Positions 34,148 through 37,748 of a stretch of 37,748 nucleotides of DNA are shown here, piece after piece. This stretch comes from an uncultured Prevotella sp. GTDB taxonomy: Bacteria; Bacteroidota; Bacteroidia; Bacteroidales; Bacteroidaceae. The position numbers and the translations under genes are program-made. How positions within the stretch are numbered: position 1 is the first letter of the stretch; each line of letters starts with the position of its first letter. The notes under the pieces were generated by a model. The model worked only from the letters and a program-made list of their open reading frames with translations, was not told where the DNA came from and ran no database searches. The DNA is taken from NCBI GenBank assembly GCA_944321295.1, contig CALUKU010000028.1:1-37748 (forward strand), in the 5' to 3' direction.

Positions 34148-34888
34148 CTAACCCCTTTCCGCCTTGCGCGCAAGACTGTAAAAAACATCATACAAATTAT
34201 CTGTGCCCATGGCGGCCTTCAAGGCCTTGGGCGTGTCGAGAGCCTCTATGCGTCCGTCAACCATGACGGACACGCGGTCGCAATACTCGGCTTCGTCCAT
34301 ATAGTGAGTGGTGACGAATACGGTGGTGCCACGGTCGGCGGCGGCGTAAATCAGCTCCCAGAATGTGCGGCGCGTCATCGGGTCTACGCCTCCCGTAGGC
34401 TCGTCGAGGAACACTATTTCAGGCTCGTGAAAGGTCGCCACGGTGAAAGCCAGCTTCTGTTTCCAGCCCAACGGCAGCGAGCCTACGAGCGTGTCGCGCT
34501 CGTCTTCAAGCGCAAGTGAACGCAGACACTCGGCCGTCTTGCGCCTTATCGTGCCTCCGTCCATGCCGTAAATGCCGCCGAAGAGGCGCATGTTCTCCGT
34601 CACGGTAAGGTCGTCGTAGAGCGAGAAGCGCTGACTCATGTAGCCTATGTGCCGCTTCACCTGCTCCGGCTGCTCGCCTACGTCATATCCGGCCACGACG
34701 GCACGTCCGGCCGTAGGGCGGCTAAGGCCGCAGAGCATGCGCATGGCAGTGGTCTTTCCGGCTCCGTTAGCGCCGAGAAAGCCGAATATCTCGCCACGGC
34801 GCACGCTAAAGCTGATATTGTCAACGGCAGTGAACGAGCCGAATTTCTTTGTCAGCCCGTCGGCCGTTATCACGCTTTCAGTATCCAT
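34148..34888 (-). CDS. ABC ATPase of the efflux operon (second half of a YbhF-like pair)
   Basis: The 246-residue ATPase has Walker A GANGAGKTT, Walker B IVFLDEPTGGVDP and the His switch VTTHYMDEAE. The signature is LPLGWKQ and not LSGGxxQ. The same LPLGxKQ form is known from the second ATPase half of YbhF-type proteins, so it is a feature of that half and not damage. It powers export through the two permeases. The start ATG at 34888 gives the usual short lead into the first strand. Confidence 0.88.
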   Translation of the reverse strand: MDTESVITADGLTKKFGSFTAVDNISFSVRRGEIFGFLGANGAGKTTAMRMLCGLSRPTAGRAVVAGYDVGEQPEQVKRHIGYMSQRFSLYDDLTVTENMRLFGGIYGMDGGTIRRKTAECLRSLALEDERDTLVGSLPLGWKQKLAFTVATFHEPEIVFLDEPTGGVDPMTRRTFWELIYAAADRGTTVFVTTHYMDEAEYCDRVSVMVDGRIEALDTPKALKAAMGTDNLYDVFYSLARKAERG

Positions 34889-34927
34889 ATATATTTTATT
34901 AAAAAATACGTCCGTTCATTACAGACG

Positions 34928-35839
34928 TTAAACGGTCTGACCCTTCATCAGCGACATGAAGCAATCTTCCACGGAAGGCCGTATCCCTTTCACCTCAATG
35001 CCTGTGTGTCCGCGCTGTTGCAGGTATTCCCACAATGTGTGAGAGGCAGCGGCTTCATCCAACGTAACGTGTATGCTGTCGCCGAAAGAGAATGACGTTG
35101 TTACACAGGCGCACTCTTTCAAATCATTAAGCAGTCTGTGCATGTCGTCACTACGCACGGCAAACAGCCGTGCGGAACAGCTTTCACAGATTTCGCCGGG
35201 TGTACCGGTCTGTAGAAGTCGGCCGTTCTGCACGAGCGAAATTCGGTCGCACCACGACGCCTCGTCCATGTAAGGCGTTGACACGAGCACCGTTATGCCA
35301 TGGCTGCTCCTTATGCGTTGCAACATTTGCCAGAACTCGCGGCGCGACACGGGGTCGACGCCCGTCGTAGGCTCGTCAAGCAACAGCACGCGCGGAGCAT
35401 GTATCAGCGCACAGCAGAGAGCCAGCTTCTGCTTCATTCCGCCCGACAGCTTGCCGGCGCGGCGCGTCTTAAACGGCTCAAGGCGGCTGTAGACATCTTT
35501 TATTAGGTCGTAGTTCCGCTCAACAGTAGTGCCGAATACCGATGCAAAAAACCGCAAATTCTCCTCAACCGACAGGTCTTGGTAGAGCGAAAACCTGCCT
35601 GGCATGTAGCCGATGCGCCGCCGCAGCTCACGGTAGTCTTTAACTACGTCAAGGCCGTCAACCGTAGCCCGTCCGCCATCTGGCAGCAACAACGTCACCA
35701 ATATGCGGAATAGCGACGTCTTACCGGCGCCGTCAGGACCGATTATGCCGTATATTTCGCCTTCACTGACGCTGAAGCCCAAGCCGCAAAGAGCCTCAAC
35801 ACGGCCGTATTTCTTTTGCAAATCGTAGACTGAAACCAT
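34928..35839 (-). CDS. ABC ATPase of the efflux operon (first half of a YbhF-like pair)
   Basis: The ATPase (303 residues from the ATG at 35839) has Walker A GPDGAGKTS, the full signature LSGGMKQK, Walker B VLLLDEPTTGVDP and the switch region STPYMDEAS, where the usual His is replaced by Pro-Tyr. The last 80 residues are a regulatory tail. I chose 35839 (MVSVYDLQKKYG) because a frame from 35902 adds residues encoded by a GGTGAGAA tandem repeat. In E. coli YbhF this half and the next are fused; here they are two genes 39 bp apart. Confidence 0.87.
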   Translation of the reverse strand: MVSVYDLQKKYGRVEALCGLGFSVSEGEIYGIIGPDGAGKTSLFRILVTLLLPDGGRATVDGLDVVKDYRELRRRIGYMPGRFSLYQDLSVEENLRFFASVFGTTVERNYDLIKDVYSRLEPFKTRRAGKLSGGMKQKLALCCALIHAPRVLLLDEPTTGVDPVSRREFWQMLQRIRSSHGITVLVSTPYMDEASWCDRISLVQNGRLLQTGTPGEICESCSARLFAVRSDDMHRLLNDLKECACVTTSFSFGDSIHVTLDEAAASHTLWEYLQQRGHTGIEVKGIRPSVEDCFMSLMKGQTV

Positions 35840-35848
35840 ATTTTTAAA

Positions 35849-35880
35849 GGTGAGAAAGTGAGATGGTGAGAAGGTGAGAA
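35849..35880. repeat. Short GGTGAGAA tandem repeat
   Basis: Four imperfect units of GGTGAGAA (with AAGTGAGAT variants) lie between the HlyD-type gene and the first ATPase start. In the - strand they read TTCTCACC and make the upstream extension of the ATPase frame look coding. Slippage here could alter spacing in the operon. Confidence 0.6.
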
Positions 35881-35928
35881 AATAAAAATGCTTGCAATGC
35901 AAATGGATTTTTCACTTTTCATTTTTCA

Positions 35929-36828
35929 TTATTCATTCAAAAAGTCCGCCTCTCCGTACATCCCGATTTTTAGTATTCCGTCGGTGTTCTTTACCTTAAC
36001 TTTTACCGCATAGACAAGGTTGGCGCGTTCGTCGCGCGTCTGTATCGTCTTCGGAGTGAACTCCGCCTTGTCTGAAATCCATTCAATCACGCCTTTGTAC
36101 TCACGACTGTCGTCCTCGCCTAAGTCGGCATACACCCTGACTTGTTGTCCTATTTTCAGCGATGTGAGCTGTGGCGCAGTGACGTATGTGCGCAACGTCA
36201 TGTCGCTTACGTCGGCGATTTTGAACAAAGGCTTACCCGGCACGGCGTATTCGCCGGCCTCGGCATACTTCTCAAGCACCGTCCCGCTGATTGGCGACGT
36301 GATGCGACACTTGCGCAGCTGGTCAACCACCTGCCAACGCTCTATCTCAGCCGCATCCATCTGGCGGTTAAGGCTGCCGGTAGTGTTGCTTAGTTGCGAC
36401 AGTTGCGCGTCCAGCTGGCGGCGAAGCACGCGCACGCTGCTCTCCGCGTCGTCAAGTTGCTTGCGGTTGGCGGCGTTGTCACGCACAAGCGCCGAGTAAC
36501 GTTTAACCTCCAGCTCGGCCTTCTCCAGTTGTTGTTTCGTGACCGCAATCTGTTTGTTTATGTCCGGCCGCTGACTCGCGTAAACTTCTTTCGTCACGCC
36601 GAGGCGCATCGCACGAAGCTGCAGCTGCACCGTGTCGATAAGTCCTACCTGCTCACCCTTAGTCAGTTCGGTGCCCTCTTCAGCGTCGAAATACATCAGT
36701 TTGCCAGTCTGTTCGGCAGACACTATGATTTCGGTCGCCTCGAATGTTCCCATTGCGTCGTGCTCCATGCCACCTTTTGAGCAAGCAATCAATGATAAAA
36801 CCGTCAATGCAAATATTATGTTCTTCAT
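35929..36828 (-). CDS. HlyD-family periplasmic adaptor lipoprotein (YbhG-like)
   Basis: The 299-residue protein has a lipobox LIAC (Cys 16), a biotinyl-lipoyl-like half (TFEATEIIVSAEQTGKL), a long coiled-coil hairpin (about 75-155), the second lipoyl half (CRITSPISGTVLEKYAEAGE) and a beta-barrel domain. It bridges the inner-membrane ABC pump and the TolC-like channel encoded 3 bp upstream. The length and order match YbhG. It is intact, unlike the adaptor fragment at 9197. Confidence 0.9.
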   Translation of the reverse strand: MKNIIFALTVLSLIACSKGGMEHDAMGTFEATEIIVSAEQTGKLMYFDAEEGTELTKGEQVGLIDTVQLQLRAMRLGVTKEVYASQRPDINKQIAVTKQQLEKAELEVKRYSALVRDNAANRKQLDDAESSVRVLRRQLDAQLSQLSNTTGSLNRQMDAAEIERWQVVDQLRKCRITSPISGTVLEKYAEAGEYAVPGKPLFKIADVSDMTLRTYVTAPQLTSLKIGQQVRVYADLGEDDSREYKGVIEWISDKAEFTPKTIQTRDERANLVYAVKVKVKNTDGILKIGMYGEADFLNE

Positions 36829-36831
36829 CTT

Positions 36832-37748
36832 CTAAAAGTTATTTAAGTGCTTTATTTTGTACATTTCCTGCAACAGCTGTATCTCGTGCAACCGCTTGCC
36901 GAGCTGCGCATCGCTCACGGCGTTGATGTCACGCAACATCTCGTTAACCGTTTCAGTGCCGTTGGCAACACGCAGTTCGGCCTTTTCGCGTATGCGCCGG
37001 CGCAGCGTTATGATTTCATCGTCTTGCCTTAGCTGCTCACGCAGGTTGTCAACAGCTCCGATCTGCATCTCAGTTTGCAGGCGTGTGTTAAACAGAAACG
37101 CGTCGCGCTCCGACTGCACCGTCTGCCGCTCAATGTCAATGTTGCGGCGGTCGTTGGCCCGTGTGTATAGCGAACCGAAGCTCCACGACAGCGTTACACC
37201 TACTTTATAATAAGCGTCAAAGTCGTCTTTCAGCATGTTCAGCCCCGGATTGCCGTAGCCGCCACGTGCAAACAGGCCGACATTTGGGCGCAAAGCCACG
37301 TTGAGAGATTTCTGCCTGGCGTCGAGCAGACGCTCCTGCGCGGCGTAAAGAGCAAGCTCTGGACGGCTGTTTGCGCAGTTTTGCAGGACAGGAAGCGTCG
37401 GCTTGACGAGCGTGTCGCCGTCGCCTATTTCCTTTCCGATGAACGTTGAAAGCATTTTCAGATACGTATTGCGCTGCGTCAGCAGGCTCGTTTCCCTCTG
37501 GCGCGCCTTCACTTGTTCCACTTTCACTGCGTCAACGTCGGTCTGGTTGGCCGTTCCGCCCTTCACCATGGCCTCAACCGAGGCAAGAGAAAGCGACAAG
37601 TCGCTTTGCAACACGCCGACCTGCTTGAGCTGTTCGTCAAGCACAAGTATGCCGAAAAACAACTCGTCGACGCGCCGGTTGACATCATACATCGCCACGC
37701 TGACCTGCTCCCGCCCTACGTCGCCTTGCGCCTCGGCCAAGCGTTTGG
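36832..37748 (-). CDS. TolC-like outer-membrane efflux protein, 5' end outside window
   Basis: The reading frame stays open to the window edge, so the N-terminal signal and first helices are missing. The visible 305 residues have long alpha-helical hairpins (such as LSLASVEAMVKGGTANQTDV) and barrel strands with NVGLFARGGYGNPG and YKVGVTLSWSFGSLY, which match the outer-membrane efflux (TolC) family. It is the first gene of this efflux operon in the window; any regulator would lie beyond the edge. The stop is 3 bp from the adaptor start. Confidence 0.9.
   Translation of the reverse strand, partial: KRLAEAQGDVGREQVSVAMYDVNRRVDELFFGILVLDEQLKQVGVLQSDLSLSLASVEAMVKGGTANQTDVDAVKVEQVKARQRETSLLTQRNTYLKMLSTFIGKEIGDGDTLVKPTLPVLQNCANSRPELALYAAQERLLDARQKSLNVALRPNVGLFARGGYGNPGLNMLKDDFDAYYKVGVTLSWSFGSLYTRANDRRNIDIERQTVQSERDAFLFNTRLQTEMQIGAVDNLREQLRQDDEIITLRRRIREKAELRVANGTETVNEMLRDINAVSDAQLGKRLHEIQLLQEMYKIKHLNNF

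Overview
The window looks like a chromosomal segment of a Bacteroidales bacterium, most likely a Prevotellaceae member with mixed GC content. The evidence is Bacteroidota -7 promoter boxes (TAnnTTTG, twice with a well placed -33 TTTG), families largely confined to this group (DUF3244, DUF5686, GIN-domain lipoprotein, TPR/transmembrane/HTH regulator), and recognisable housekeeping neighbours (recF with a DUF721 gene, ribH, xth). No rRNA, tRNA, CRISPR array or intact insertion sequence was seen. Everything here is read from sequence and family knowledge; no database search was run.

Region 1 (about 540-9400, + strand) is a peptide natural-product (RiPP-like) locus. It holds a membrane-spanning TPR/HTH regulator, a DUF3244 secreted protein, an 82-residue precursor with a Gly-Gly leader and a nine-cysteine core built from two C-x3-C-x3-C-x3-C blocks, a radical SAM/SPASM maturase, an outer-membrane beta-barrel protein, a C39-peptidase ABC exporter, and a 62-residue piece resembling the N-terminus of an HlyD-type adaptor. 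A strong hairpin separates precursor from maturase. The middle of the locus (about 980-4600) is much more AT-rich than its flanks. The barrel gene carries a one-base frameshift, and the adaptor looks truncated, so the export half may be decaying.

Region 2 (9400-13440) is a repeat-laden intergenic stretch, then a GIN-domain lipoprotein and a PiT-type phosphate transporter on the - strand. Region 3 (13458-19417, + strand) is a tightly coupled operon: nucleotidyltransferase, ATP-grasp-like protein, CDP-alcohol phosphatidyltransferase and HAD hydrolase, followed by a large DUF5686 outer-membrane protein. It looks like a lipid head-group pathway distinct from the known inositol-lipid cluster. Region 4 (19548-24972) is housekeeping: thioesterase, LacI-type regulator with a probable self-operator, DUF721 and recF (- strand), a TPR protein, ribH and xth.

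Region 5 (25169-31243, + strand) is a defence cassette: a type III-like restriction subunit placed before its methyltransferase, then an AbiH-family abortive-infection gene. Region 6 (31915 to the window end, - strand) is a six-gene efflux operon of YbhGFSR type with the two ATPase halves as separate genes; its first gene (TolC-like) runs off the window.

The intergenic regions carry several repeat families shared between distant loci: a 13-bp palindrome (AAAGGNNNCCTTT) repeated exactly every 22 bp at four loci, inverted TTCGGYRTAAG motifs, GTGACATT clusters and a CTGTCAG/CTGACAG alternating array.
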